Shown here: piece by piece, positions 41,286 through 52,877 of the stretch
Layout of the letters: each line of letters starts with the position of its first letter
Numbering within the stretch: position 1 is the first letter of the stretch
Assembly: GCA_002633025.1 (NCBI GenBank)
Contig: NMRB01002341.1
Span: 38,568 to 102,567, forward strand
Direction of reading: 5' to 3'
Origin: Notospermus geniculatus
Taxonomy: Eukaryota > Nemertea > Pilidiophora > Heteronemertea > Lineidae
DNA: 64,000 bases
The notes under the pieces: generated by a model
Database searches by the model: none
The model's input: only the letters and a program-made list of their open reading frames with translations
What the model was told of the DNA's origin: nothing
Made by a program: the position numbers and the translations under genes

Positions 41286-41683
41286 AAACAATCAATAAAT
41301 ATAATATTCCCAACCGTAGTCAGCCAGATGGAAGTTTGACTCCGCTAATACAAGTCAAGAAGTGGGAGATCGCAGGCAAATCGTTGAGACCAATTTATGT
41401 GACAAAATGCGAAATGTGTGACATGATCCGTATGAAATGATAATGTACTACGACGTGTTACATTATCCATCAATGACAACAGATGTTTCTAATGAGGTCA
41501 AAGCGGTGAATCAAAGTACTTATAGTTAATGACGCCATCACTAAGTTCATTAAATCACTAGGTTCGTTAAAACATGTCAAATGAGAGTCTAGTACAAGCA
41601 CAATCGACTGTCAAATTTTCAGCAAAGAATGTATTTTTTGGCGGAACTGGCAGTAAACGACCACATAAATTCAAAACTATATG

Positions 41684-41963
41684 TATGGGCGGTTATAACC
41701 AAAATAAAGAGGTTATTTGTTATTCATGATCTCTATTGTCGTGCGAAGTGATCTCGCGCTTGTAAATTTTGATCTGCCGCAGGCAACCCCCGATCACCTG
41801 GACGACAGTAGCGCCACCCAACGTCCTTCTTAGCTACGACACGAAATCGCCCCGAGTACTGCAGCGCCACCCAACGTCCTCTTCAGGTACGACTCGAGAT
41901 ACCCGATACCCTAAAAATATCTTTACTTTATAATGTCTTTATTTGCGGATATAACCGCCCATA
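41684..41963. mobile_element. GGGCGGTTATAACC element with internal minisatellite
   Basis: Ends TATGGGCGGTTATAACC and GGATATAACCGCCCATA; the interior 41770-41900 holds two inverted units of the 50-bp minisatellite (GACGACAGTAGCGCCACCCA, ACTGCAGCGCCACCCAACGT). The element and minisatellite therefore travel together. Confidence 0.8.
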
Positions 41964-42275
41964 GACAACAATGTTATCTTTCTTTGTTGTAAAATTCACC
42001 CCGATACCATGACACATGTTATACCGTACTTAACATTCTTATCATGTGTAAACTTCTAGTGGTCCAATACCAACATGAACAGTGAAAAAGAGGGCAGTAC
42101 TTGTTCAACACTGGTTGGTCAATATTTATTTAGCCTTGGCCTACCCAACTTTCACGATCATTTGCGATGGAAGTATTGTGGCACAAAGCCAATGGTCGTG
42201 CAAGACCGTTTGAAATAGGCATATGTCATACACGATGATAGTATAGGCAGCTTTGGAGATGAGACCAAACCTAGT

Positions 42276-42530
42276 GGGTCATGCACCAAACGAAGATTAT
42301 CTTGAACTCAGGTTGAGCCACAACTTTTCCATTGTCACATCATGCCCTGGCAAACCTGGGCCCATGTTCCCGAAGCCGTCGTAAGGTTAACGATGTCGTT
42401 ACGCTATGCATTTTTCCACTTTTAACGACATCGTTAACCAACGACGGCTTCCGGAACATGGGCCCTGAACAATTGAAAACATGTGGCTCAACATGAGTTC
42501 AAGAAAATCTTCGTTTGGTGCATACGGCCC
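42276..42530. mobile_element. MITE with a second hairpin nested inside
   Basis: The outer arms GGGTCATGCACCAAACGAAG...TTGAACTCAGGTTGAGCCAC and their complement are flanked by AGT on both sides (3-bp TSD). The inner hairpin at 42358-42475 interrupts it. Confidence 0.75.
42358..42475. mobile_element. Inner hairpin MITE, GGGCCCATGTTCC ends
   Basis: 118 bp: GGGCCCATGTTCCCGAAGCC, then GTCGTAAGGTTAACGATGTC, pairs with the right arm ending CCGGAACATGGGCCC. Confidence 0.8.
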
Positions 42531-42775
42531 AGTGAGTCCAAAAATAGTATCAACTCAAATTTTTACTGCTCCAGATGCTCAGCATATTGCAGAGCTGATG
42601 GGTGTGTCAAAAGTCCACATACCGAAAACCAGATAGGGCTAGTAGCCTACCATCTGAACTAGATCTCGTCCTCTGCCGGGCAGGTTTTATGCCTATCCGT
42701 TGCATTTTTTCTTCGAGGCATTCGATCATTACTTGTAGCCTACCTTTTGGAGGGTTCCTCCAAGCTTGTACGGGG

Positions 42776-42997
42776 CACAGGGACTTGAAGCAAAAGTTGT
42801 GTGATTGTTTGATTGTAAATATGTTTATTATGATCAGAGAGAGTACTATTGGCACCCTCGACGGACAACACACGCCCCTAGGTATGCACCCCAAGGAGCG
42901 TGTGTTGTCCGTCGAGGGTGCCAATAGTACTCTCTCTGATCATAATAAACATATTTACAATCAAACAATCACACAACTTTTGCTTCAAGTCCCTGTG
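42776..42997. mobile_element. hAT-like perfect hairpin, 8-bp TSD
   Basis: 222 bp. Ends CACAGGGACTTGAAGC and GCTTCAAGTCCCTGTG, arms of ~100 bp apparently identical, centre CCTAGGTATGCACCCCAAG. The perfect 8-bp TSD GTACGGGG lies at 42768-42775 and 42998-43005. The 237-codon frame spanning it is an artefact of the inverted arms. Confidence 0.9.
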
Positions 42998-43009
42998 GTA
43001 CGGGGCATT

Positions 43010-44550
43010 ATAGAGCCATTTGCGGATCACTCCTGCAATGCATTCCCTGTGCTTATGCATGCAGCGCTTTCGAAGGGTAGCATAAGCAGACTTGGAGGTA
43101 TAAATGACTTGCTACACGTAGGCCTACATGTATATGCCCTTACATGGCGTAGGCCTATGTTATTGAAATCTACATCAGGGAATAGGCCTACTGCAGTTTT
43201 CTGTAAGAAACTTCAACGGCTCAATATCTTAGCTGATTATCTTTCAGCCAGTGCAGTTTCTACAGATATTGGACATTGCACACACCTATATTGCATTTCT
43301 ACTACCGGTATGTAGGCTATTAACCTGTAGGCCCATATCTTACCTTATACTTGTATGTCGCAAACTTTGAAGCAGCCGGTTATCGTCAAAATTACCGTAG
43401 GTCCTCCATGGCCCTCCCAACTGTATCAACTACGTACATGTGCATCTTCACTACATTTATAATCAGGACATGGCTGTATGCATTGATTCACTTATCGATC
43501 CTGCAGGTGAAATGTTGTGTGGATTTCGTTCAATATCACCCAGGTTTGCATCATTTGATTCAACATGTGTGTAGTGTATTTGACATACATTGTACTTTTC
43601 TTTCTGGAACAGTTTTTCCTTACTACCGATACGTGTCACATCTAAAGATAGTTTTTTTCCCTACTATCAATACGTGCCATCAGTGGAATACTAAATATAG
43701 TCACTACAACACGTGGCTTGGTACATCAGCTGGGGTCTCCATTGCTACTAAGGACATTTAATTACACTGTACACGGTTGACTGGTGGATGGAAATGATTT
43801 AAGTGCAGTTTATGCAGACCACACCTGCTGTTGCAAATGTCGAGAGATGAATGTGGCATCGCCGAAGAATGCTGCGAAGAGAGACAGTTAGTGGTTGAAA
43901 GAGTCAGGAGCATTCGCGAAGATAGGGACAAGAAACCTGAAGCGAGTAGCACACCTTGGAAGTCTCTGCAGGCCACGTCAATAAGATGTGTGTTGCACCT
44001 CATTCGCCCACAGCAGGAGTTTTTTTACCTCCGTCCCTTCAACCACTCGCACAAATTTCGTGTGCAAGACCAAAGCCCTGCTGTCATTGCTGTAGGAGGA
44101 GGATGCTATAGTTATTTCTCAGGCAGATACAAAACAATTCGAATCTCGCGCACATGCACTTTGGTGCGACCAGTCTCCATTTAGGAGCTCATCTACTCAG
44201 TGAGATAGCTCACACTATGTTTCGGAATTTATCCATGTGGTACCAGCGTGAGACGTAGCGTGGAAAACACAAATTGAATTTACAAACTGAATTCGAAATT
44301 CATTTTAAAATTGAATTTGAAACTGTCACATGACCTCACTTTTCTGGGCTGACATGGTTGACTATCAGTTTAGGGCTAGACGTAGATTTAAAAAAAAGAA
44401 ATATGTTAATTTTTGAATGTTAATTCAGAGGCTAAAGCTGTCGGCCCTGAATTACCATATATTCGTCATCTCTTCAAATATTCAAAACGTTCAGAAACTG
44501 TTTTCAGACTATCTCACTGTGCATCGGGCTTAGCACATACGTAAAGTAAC
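43010..44550. other. Unassigned DNA
   Basis: A 117-codon forward frame at 43831-44184 begins with a charged stretch (SRDECGIAEECCEERQLVVE) and could be an exon remnant, but no acceptor or donor fits well. No repeats recognised. Confidence 0.3.
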
Positions 44551-44558
44551 AGGCATTA

Positions 44559-44709
44559 GGGAGTTTAAGAAATCAAACGATAAACGTTAACTTTACGACA
44601 ACGTTATTTTTTGTACCGAAAATGCAATATATAATCTGGTGAATTCGCAGTATGAAAAATAACGTTGTCGTATAAGGTTAACGTTTATCGTTTGATTTTT
44701 CAAACTCCC
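44559..44709. mobile_element. GGGAGTTT hairpin MITE (TA site)
   Basis: A fourth copy of the family, TA at 44557-44558 and 44710-44711, with near-complementary arms. Confidence 0.85.
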
Positions 44710-45070
44710 TATTATATGCGAAGTACATTAAATGTACTTTTGATCAGTGTAAAAAATGTACATACTGCAAATAAGCATTAGTTGAAAATAAAGCGAGGAA
44801 AAACTACCATGATTAATTGATCCCATGTTGGGGTACGAATAACGAGGTGTCAAAGCTTTACATGATCATTATCTGTGTGAAACCATCTGTCTAATTTTAC
44901 ATTTTATCATCTCTATCAGGATGTAATCAGTCATTAAGCGAATTAATTAAAAATCACTTCATTTAAACACATTTTTGATTAATTCGTTTTTCATTCGTGT
45001 AGTTTTGATGGGTTTGGGACCGTCTCAAAAAATGTCACTTCTGAAGGGCCAGGGGGTATTTGTATCTTTC

Positions 45071-45456
45071 CGTGAGGGCCGAAGCCATAGGCCCGTATTC
45101 TAGAGCCCCCTTTACTCTAAGGTCCACTTTAAGCTTTTGTATTTTGCCCTGCAAACAATAGCTAAAGCTTAGAGTTAAGGAAGCTTCTAGAATACGGCCC
45201 ATAGCATTATTGGCCCTGGTAAGTACATGTATGCATGTATAGTATGGAAGAGGCCATCTCAAGCTACTCATGTTCCTCACTTGGATGGGGTCTTTTACTT
45301 ACCCTTACAAAGAAACAAGGTACAAGGCACCACGGTCACTGCCCCGGCGACAGGCGTGAAGAGCAGGGAGTGAATAATCCCATATGGCCCGGGCTGGATT
45401 CGAACCCGGACCTACCGCTTGCTAAGCGGACGTGAAAACCACTCGGCTACATGGCG
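45071..45456 (-). mobile_element. SINE (minus) with nested hairpin MITE
   Basis: The 3' tail GAGGGCCGAAGCCATAG is split by 45091-45199, and the copy resumes ATAGCATTATTGGCCCTGGT. The body and complete head (GGATTCGAACCCGGACC, GCTAAGCGGACGTG) follow to 45456. Confidence 0.85.
45091..45199. mobile_element. GGCCCGTATTCTAGA hairpin MITE nested in a SINE
   Basis: Arms GCCCGTATTCTAGAGCC... and ...CTTCTAGAATACGGCC. The SINE word CCATAG is present on both sides, giving a 4-6 bp duplication whose exact length is ambiguous. Confidence 0.8.
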
Positions 45457-45506
45457 GGGGCAAGACAGAAGGGAAAAAACTGCACTTCATTTGGGTCGAG
45501 TATGTT

Positions 45507-45808
45507 CAGGCCCGTAGCTAGCATAGGGATGGGGGGGGGGGGCAAATGCCCCAGGCAAATTGTGCAAACAATTTTTTTTTCAGCAAAATCAAAAAGATCA
45601 TTATTGTCCGTGTCTCAGACTGTCAGAGTGCAGGAAATTAACTTAAAATCGCATCTCAGAGCTTCTAATTGTCGAAATTTTTCTGAAGGAGGTCCCCAGA
45701 CCCCCGCAAAACCGGCCCCTTCCGCGCCGGAAGGCGAAGCCCACGTCCGTTTTGGTCATCCGCTTAAAATGCCCCCCCCCCACGCGAAAAAAGCTAGCTA
45801 CGGCCCTG
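45507..45808. mobile_element. 5-bp-TSD MITE, second copy
   Basis: 302 bp with ends CAGGCCCGTAGCTAGC and GCTAGCTACGGCCCTG; perfect TSD ATGTT (45502-45506, 45809-45813). G tract near the left end and C tract near the right; the GGTCCCCAGACCCCCGC block is shared with 3334-3610. Confidence 0.85.
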
Positions 45809-46087
45809 ATGTTGAGACAGTCCCTTACATCGTGAACGATGATACTCCCCCCGCGGGTACACTGAAAGTAATGCGATGAAGTAGCCTTAATGTGCTTGTC
45901 AATTGCATTTCAAAATTTGATACCAATTTCATCTTTGACATATAGGATGGTGGTTCTAAATTAAATTGATTGATCATTCATATGGCACTCGTGGAACTAA
46001 AATTGGTGACAATTCTGCCCATCAATTGAGACGACGGGTCTCGTTTGAAATGATGATAGTGGGAAGATTTTGTACAATGTGTCTCAT

Positions 46088-46255
46088 AAGTAAAGTGCGT
46101 CCCCAAAGTACAGTGTGTCCCAAAGGCACAGTGTGTCCGAAAAGTACATTGTGTCCCAAAGGTCCAGTGTGTCCCAAAACTACAGTGTACCCTCGAAGTA
46201 CAGTGTGTCCCAAAAGTACAGTGCGCCCCAAAAGTAGAGTGTCGCCCTCGGAGGG
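46088..46255 (+). repeat. 18-bp minisatellite, about 9 units
   Basis: Units approximate AAAAGTACAGTGTGTCCC. Because 18 is a multiple of three, it stays open in one frame and reads as repeated PKSTVC, which is not evidence of a protein. Confidence 0.9.
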
Positions 46256-46267
46256 TTAATGTGAATA

Positions 46268-46449
46268 GCCCTTTTTCAAAATCACGTGACGTCTTTGTGC
46301 GGAGCTACGTTTAGGGGCCCCGAGTGACGTCACACAAACAGCGCCATGGCATTTGGCGGTGCAAAAAGTCATGACGCAGTTTGTGTGACGTCACTCGGGC
46401 CCCTAAACGTAGCTCCGCACAAAGACGTCACGTGATTTTGAAAAAGGGC
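46268..46449. mobile_element. GCCCTTTTTCAAAATCACG hairpin MITE (TA site)
   Basis: Arms of ~70 bp, apparently identical (…GTGACGTCTTTGTGCGGAGC…), TA at 46266-46267 and 46450-46451. Both arms contain TCACGTGACGTC, a strong E-box/CRE-like palindrome. Confidence 0.85.
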
Positions 46450-46626
46450 TATCGTCATCGCTCTTTTCGTAATGGATATTACGTAACCTTACGCCTCACT
46501 TGGCTCATGTAACTCATAGTTCCGGGTTGTTCAAATAGAAATTGGCTTGTGTCATGCCGAATTAGGGTAGGCCTAGGTAGTTCTGGCTCGAGTTGAGTGG
46601 TGTTATTGTCCTATGGACCATTGGTT

Positions 46627-46956
46627 CAGGTGTGTCAGGATCAGGAACGAATGTCCCTAGGGAAAACTGTCCTAGGAACAAAAGGTCCCATTGTTACATT
46701 CTTATTTCTGACAATTGGTTTTTACATGTATAGTTGGATCATCCACCTTAATCCGTCAATAGAAACAGACACTATACACAGGGGGACACTTCTTACTCTT
46801 ACACCAGTGTGACAGGAATCTAAGTCCTATTTTATTTTTCAACGAGGAACTAGAATATGGGCACAGAAACCATGACCAGTCTAAGGAAAACTTACAAGAG
46901 TACACTATTGAAACCCGGACTTTCATTCCATGGACTACAACTCCTTTCACACCGTG
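46627..46956. mobile_element. CAGGTGTGA element, complete A+B form
   Basis: Half A (46627-46803, CAGGTGTGTCAGG...TTACACCAG) runs directly into half B reversed (to CTCCTTTCACACCGTG). Together they form one ~330-bp element with imperfect TIRs CAGGTGTGARRGAAA. Confidence 0.65.
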
Positions 46957-46959
46957 TCG

Positions 46960-47795
46960 AATCGGGTTACATTTACAGCGAGCTCAGCAATTTGGAACAA
47001 ATTCACATTCATATTTAGTTTAATTTCATCTTAATCTTTATGAATTTTCGATTTTATTTCCTATCCATCATGTCAATTTCCTGCTTTATAATATGTCGTA
47101 GTTCATTTTATGAATAATAGGGCACCTATTTAAAAAATCACAAATTACTGGCATTCCTATTAGCGTCATTTTAACTAGTGTTTCTGGTGTTCCTATTTTT
47201 AAGAATTTTTAAAATATTTTTTAAGAATTTTTTTGATACCCAGTTTATTATGCATATAATCTCGATCCGATAATATCTATGCACTTTTACGTATTTTTAG
47301 GTCAGGATAAGTGGAGTATAATAAAACCATGAAAGTTTTACGATTGAAAAAGAGTATTACCGATATTCAAACAATAAGATAGCAATTAAGTCTATAATGG
47401 TTAATAAACTCTATTACGACACTTGTCACTTTTACATGTATAATCGACTACAAAAATAACTCCAATTGACAAATTATCAATATACTTAACGATCATTAAT
47501 ATTTCTATTTTTTATTTCTTTTATTTGTTTTTCAAGATAATATTTCCAATTTCGTATAAAAACTTGAGTGTTGATAAAGACGACAATTTTTTCTCTTCAT
47601 GTTTGATAAGATGTTTTATTTTTGCTCAGGTCAATCTTGGAACTTATATTTTGACATCTCGTATTTTCGTCGCAATAGGCATCAATGCTTACAATTTTCC
47701 CATTCAACGTGACTTGATCGACGCTGTGATAATTTCAGAGTCAAATACTCTTTTTCTACATTATGATGTATTTTGTTTTGTATTTGTATTTGATT
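46960..47795. other. Unassigned AT-rich DNA
   Basis: Nothing recognised. Confidence 0.35.
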
Positions 47796-47796
47796 T

Positions 47797-47953
47797 TCCA
47801 TCAGGGCCGAAGCCATAGCATTATTGGCCCTCGTAAGTATGGAAGAGGCCATCTCAAGCTACTCATGTTCCTCACTTGGATGGGGTCTTTTACTTGCCCT
47901 TGCAAAGAAACAAGGTACAAGGCACCACGGATTACTGTCCCATGCCACGGACT
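47797..47953 (-). mobile_element. SINE body, minus strand, headless
   Basis: CCATCAGGGCCGAAGCCATA (tail) through GCACCACGGATTACTGTCCC. Confidence 0.85.
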
Positions 47954-47954
47954 G

Positions 47955-49335
47955 ACCTCATAATATTATGTGGAAAACAGATTATATCAAGGGTCTGAGA
48001 ATCAATATGTTTGTACAAAACCTTTTTATCGCCTGCGGACAACAAGGGGCCCAGATAGATATAAAGCGATACAAAAAGTTGAAAAACATCGTTAGTAAAA
48101 ACACTATTGCTTCGAGAAATTTCGAACTCAATGAAATTTGACACCAACAATTTACAAATTTTATTGTTCCATTTTTTCCTTGGCTCAGATCTTTTTGATA
48201 ATGAAGTGTAATTTGTAACACCTTGAAAAAATATTAAAAGTCAAATGTGAAAACAGTATAAAAATATTTGTTTCAAACGTTTATAAGCCTGAGGGCATTC
48301 AGACTCCGTTATTATATAAAGCGATGAAATTTTGGTTCAAGACAAAGTACAAAAACGAAAAGTTTTCATTTGTTGTTTTTTGCCTCGAACCAAAAGTTAA
48401 TCGCTATCAGTTGTTATCTTTAAGAAAAATGTTAAAAATTTCCAATAAACACCTCAAGAAATTTTGTTGAACAATTCTTTACCCAGAAACAACTGCACTT
48501 TTGTTTAAGGCCATAACATAGTGATTAAAGGCAAGGAAAATCATTTGTAATTTTCACGATTGCCCAAACAATCGAAAAATACCCGTGACCTTGAAAAGTA
48601 GGTCAAATCAAAAACCCGTTATACATGTTATGTATTCTAATAAGACACACCTATGATAAAAATTTGGAGATGATCCAGTCATTAGTTCAGGAGTTATTGC
48701 ACTTTCTGCTTTGGGTTTTGGCCACCTGGTGGCCAAGAAAAGAATCGAATCGGACCGAAACTTGGTGTCATAGGTCATGTGACCTGGGGGTATATATATT
48801 CCAAGCTTCAGATCAATACCCCAGTGGCGAGGAAACGTGCCCTGCTAACGGACTACGACGACGGACGCAGCACCACGACAAAAGCTCACCCCAGGTGAGC
48901 TAAAACAAATTCTTGCCGGCCTGGATCATAACACTGACGCTCCCGGTGGCCCAGTTTTCATAACATTCGAAATTTATTTCGTACATAAATATTGAGACGC
49001 GCAATATCGAATTCCAATAGGCCTACAGGTCATGGCTATCGATAATTTTAAATATCTTAAGTACCAAACAAGTTGAAAGTAACATGGATTTTCAATAGTT
49101 GAACACAGAAAACAGAAAATTGAGTCTCTGTTGATGCTTCGGGAAAAGTCATTTTGAAATTTGATGCAAATTTCTTTCGAGAAATATCTTTATAACGTCA
49201 GTTGTTTAAGACTAAAGAAGAGTTTATTCGATTTCAGATAGTGTCTGCTCAAAAGTGTCAATCAAATTTTGTAGGCATTGACGGATATGATAGTCAATGC
49301 CAAGCTCCTCAGGGCAATTGCACTTTCGGCGCTGT
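47955..49335. other. Mostly unassigned; small AGCTCACC palindrome
   Basis: AAAGCTCACCCCAGGTGAGC at 48881-48902, after an ACGACGACGGACGC run, resembles a dispersed repeat end that I recall from other marine invertebrates (unverified). The rest is AT-rich with no exon signal. Confidence 0.35.
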
Positions 49336-49339
49336 TTAA

Positions 49340-49824
49340 AGCGCCACTGTATGCATTTTCAGTCTCATTGCCGCAGACGTAACCTTTGACCTTTAGGCAA
49401 CCTCGTTTGTAGGTTTACAGACGCGATCAATGTATATGTACACTGTAGTAAACCACAACGCCAATTCATTGTGGCGAAGTCGATCTGATTGCATGCCCGA
49501 CAAGACTGTTCAAATCGACCTATTTGAATGATCTAAGTTACCAATTGGGCATTGGCGCTGTTGCCAGACTTAAAGAACGAGTTGAAGCATGGTACCTTAC
49601 TTGATGAAGGGTTAGTCACGTACAACAGCGCGTTGAACTTCTGAAGTGGTGAAAAAGATGGTGGCCATTTTGTCAGCTAAGGTTTCGACATGGTATCAGT
49701 CTAGCATAGGTTTTTATCACTGGCTGTGCATGGGTTAGACAGGACACCAGTCTTATCACGTTGGTTCCCGATTCCGCCGGCAGGGGAGGAATACTGAAGG
49801 AAAGCAAATGCACACAGTGGCACT
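49340..49824 (-). mobile_element. TTAA element, inverted relative of 13084-13801
   Basis: Left TTAA at 49336-49339 then AGCGCCACTGTATG; right CACAGTGGCACT before TTATAA (a disrupted TTAA). It contains a single copy of the unit that is triplicated at 13100-13470. Confidence 0.75.
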
Positions 49825-49834
49825 TTATAAACAT

Positions 49835-50665
49835 GGACATGTACAGCTCCGGAAAAAACATTAGACCACCTATATTATTTCCATTCATTTGCCTTTAGAT
49901 ATGTCCCACAAAAACTTTTATTTACCCGTTTATGTCACATTGCATTCCAGTAGGCTATACTTGTCCCCTTGCAAAGACATCATTTCAGTGATAATTATAG
50001 TATGAAGTCTGGAAGATGCTATAAATGTTGCTCGCAGAATATAGGTTTGATAAGAAGCGACGTGAAAAGGACAGCTGTCTAGAGATTATATATGCACGTC
50101 ATGTCCGTCCTTTTAGTCAGAACTTTTGACAAGGTCCTTTAACAGCTCTATTGTTTCTTCATTATGGGAAGTCAATTTCTATGTTTGATGTTGTTTTGGT
50201 GAAGTTACAGCAATTAAACCAAAACAATAAATCAGTCCAAACAGAATGATTGGAGAGTTTGTGGTACCTATTTTAATGGAAAATGACGAAGTCAACCAGA
50301 GGTGGTCTAATCATTTTTTTTCCAGAGCTGTATGTCCAAACCAATGCGTCGGTTACGTCGGTCGCCACGAGACAGACAACCTTTTAAGAGAAACGGGTGA
50401 CCATTTATATGTGATTTTTTCCATGAGTGTACATACCCTGATCTCTAGGGTTAATTATGTTTCATAAGATATAGAAGTAGATATTATCGTGTTATCGTCT
50501 GTACGCCCAGTCGATTTCATGAGTAGATGATACGGCTATCGCCTCCTGTGTCGTGATTCCAAGGATAGATGAACATCGATACAAAATTGAGAGCGACAAC
50601 GTAGAAATTAGATTGTACCATCGTGTTGGAATTGGCAGATAATATTGAAGACTCGCAAGTACCCG
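49835..50665. other. Unassigned DNA
   Basis: No exon with splice context and no repeat recognised. Confidence 0.35.
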
Positions 50666-50670
50666 AGTGG

Positions 50671-51180
50671 CAATCGGCGATTGTGAGTTCGGCCGAGGAT
50701 GGAATGCACGGCCCGGCTGGAATTGGTGCACGCAATGGGGTGCGGTAGGGAGAATTTAGAAACCAAGCAAACAACACTGCTAAAAAGTAAAGTTCTTAGT
50801 TTGGCCGAGGTTGGAATGCACGGGCCTGGTGGAATTGGTGCACCCACTGGCGTGCGGTAGGGAGAATTTAGCAAACAAGCAAACAACACTGCTAAAAAAG
50901 TAAGTTCCTTTCGCAAATTGATCGGCGAGAGTGAGTTCAGCCGAGGTTGAATGCACGGCGCGGCTGGAATTGGTGCACGCAACGGGGTGCGGTAGGGAGA
51001 ATTTAGAAACAATCAAACAACACTGCTAAAGAAGTAAAAAGTTCTTTTCGCAAATTGATCGGCGAGAGTTTGGATGAGGTTGGAATGCACGGCCCTGGTG
51101 GAATTGGTGCACCCATCGGGCTGCAGTAGGGAGAATTTAGAAAGCAATTGAACGACACTGTAAAGTAAAACTGCGATCAC
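50671..51180. repeat. ~130-bp tandem repeat, four units
   Basis: Each unit has GGTTGGAATGCACGG, GGAATTGGTGCACCCA, GCGGTAGGGAGAATTTAG and CAAACAACACTGCTAAA. Units 1 and 3, and 2 and 4, share variants (GCACGCAA versus GCACCCA), suggesting a ~260-bp doubling. Confidence 0.85.
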
Positions 51181-51275
51181 AGCAAAGTTCTCTTCGCAAA
51201 TTAAACCATTCGTTGCAACAGAATATGGTACCCTCTATGACTATGCTGAAATTCGAGGCAAAACAAAGCTTCAAA

Positions 51276-51408
51276 GGCCGTACCGGTATGCTCGGGTCAG
51301 ACTTTAGCCTAAAGTACAGCTGAAGTTAGACTTTCTCTTTGCTTGAAGCATTGAGAAAAGTCAGACTTTAATGAAAGTGTGGCTGAAGTCCGACTTCGCA
51401 TACGGCCC
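51276..51408. mobile_element. GGCCGTAT-ended hairpin MITE
   Basis: AAGGCCGTACCGGTATGCTC...AGTCAGACTTT pairs with AGTCAGACTTTAAT...CTTCGCATACGGCCC; arms are imperfect. Confidence 0.6.
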
Positions 51409-51409
51409 T

Positions 51410-52100
51410 AAGTGTGCCTGTATTGAGCCCCTTACAGGATTATAAAATTGCTCTTACCGGCTCGTCGGTGTCCTATGGCGAGTCGCCGTTCATTGCTGTC
51501 CCGTTTCGATGGAATATTGTAATGAGAATAAGCCAGTACTGTTCGTCCATCTTTTATTTTTTCAAATCAATCTGTAAAACAATGAAAAACATATCACTTG
51601 CCTGACATCTACATGTCGTGCACTCTAATTGCTTGTAAATTTGTCTTATGGCCTAAGAACGTTTCAAAATTTTAAAGTTTTATTTCCTAAGTTTTCTTTG
51701 CATGTTTAGGTGGTTAAATAGGATTATTGAGAAGGTTTTGGGTAATTTAGAGATAATCTGTTCTTGAATTAATGGAGTTAATCTTGTGAGACACGTAAAT
51801 GTAAATACCGCAAAATCGCAGTTGTAAGGTCACAGAGACCTGGCTTTGCTACTGGGATCTAGCTCCTCCAACATTATCATATCAAAAGCGTCCGTGTCGG
51901 GACTTCGAATAGAAGGTAACACAGCCTGCTGTGTGGTTGGCAATCTCTACCATCACCAACAGGACATGCTGGGCCCCGGCAATGCAAGATCTCTATGACC
52001 TTATAACTGCAATTTTGGTGCATTTTTTTGCATAAATCACAATTGAATACATGTACATGGGATTCCAATCTGGGACCTCATGACCACTAGTCAGAGACCT
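51410..52100. other. Unassigned DNA
   Basis: The segment 51868-51940 is a dispersed repeat shared with 17052-17135. Confidence 0.35.
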
Positions 52101-52406
52101 GGGCCCATATTCATAAAATTACTTAAGTCTAAGTGTGACACTTATCCTTTGTTCAACACAAAAGATAAGTGTCACACTTGGACTTACATGTAAGCAGTAT
52201 GAATATGGGCCCAGGGTCCATATTCATAAACATACTTAAGTCAAAGTGTTTTGAACAAGAGATAAGTGTCACACTTAGACTTAAGTAGGTTTATGAATAT
52301 AGGCCCAGGGCTCATATTCATAAAACTAAGTCTAAGTGTGACACTTATGTTTTGTGTTGAACAAAGGATGACACTTAGACTTAAGTAGTTTTATGAATAT
52401 GGGCCC
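52101..52406. mobile_element. Three hairpin MITEs in direct succession
   Basis: 52101-52212, 52214-52306 and 52308-52406 are each a GGGCCCATATTCATAAA hairpin (inner arms CTTAAGTCTAAGTGTGACAC), separated by a single A. Confidence 0.85.
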
Positions 52407-52877
52407 TGGGCCACTGGACTACTGCGGCTCCACGAACAACTACATCGATACTCGGTTAAGATCAAAATTCACCCATGTCAAATAACCGACATTCTTTCCC
52501 ATTCCGTCTAATCTATTGTCACTTCGCGTCGACATCAGAGGCCATTTGGCAATTTTTTTTTTCGGAGAATGAATCTGTGGAGGGTATTGGAAAAAGCGAA
52601 CAAGACGTAATAATTGCATGTGGCGACGAAAAAAAGTTTTTCCCGGGTTGATTTAGTTACATTTTGTGAGATCAGTGTCATTTTTCGAGCCGTCTTAATC
52701 CCCCTGGACTTAAAATGATTAGCTTAGAAGAAAATATCCAGTCTAGCTTAGAAGAAAATATTCAGTCTTTTGGACGACGTGTTTTAAAATTAAAATAGGG
52801 ATTACTATTGATATCCAAAGTAAAGCACAAAATCCGACACACAATGTGATACAATAAAATAAAATAAAAATAAATCA

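Noticed and set aside
42602-43315. 237-codon open frame, the longest in the window
   Set aside because: Its middle third is an identical-arm hairpin transposon with an 8-bp TSD, so openness is an artefact of the inverted repeat; no domain or splice context.
43831-44184. 117-codon frame with a charged N-terminal half
   Set aside because: No fitting acceptor or donor, no homology recognised; the opposite strand is equally open.
45966-46259. Frame encoding repeated PKSTVC
   Set aside because: Product of an 18-bp minisatellite, a multiple of three, so the frame stays open by construction.
50671-51180. CRISPR-like array
   Set aside because: Units are ~130 bp with no unique spacers, and the genome is eukaryotic.
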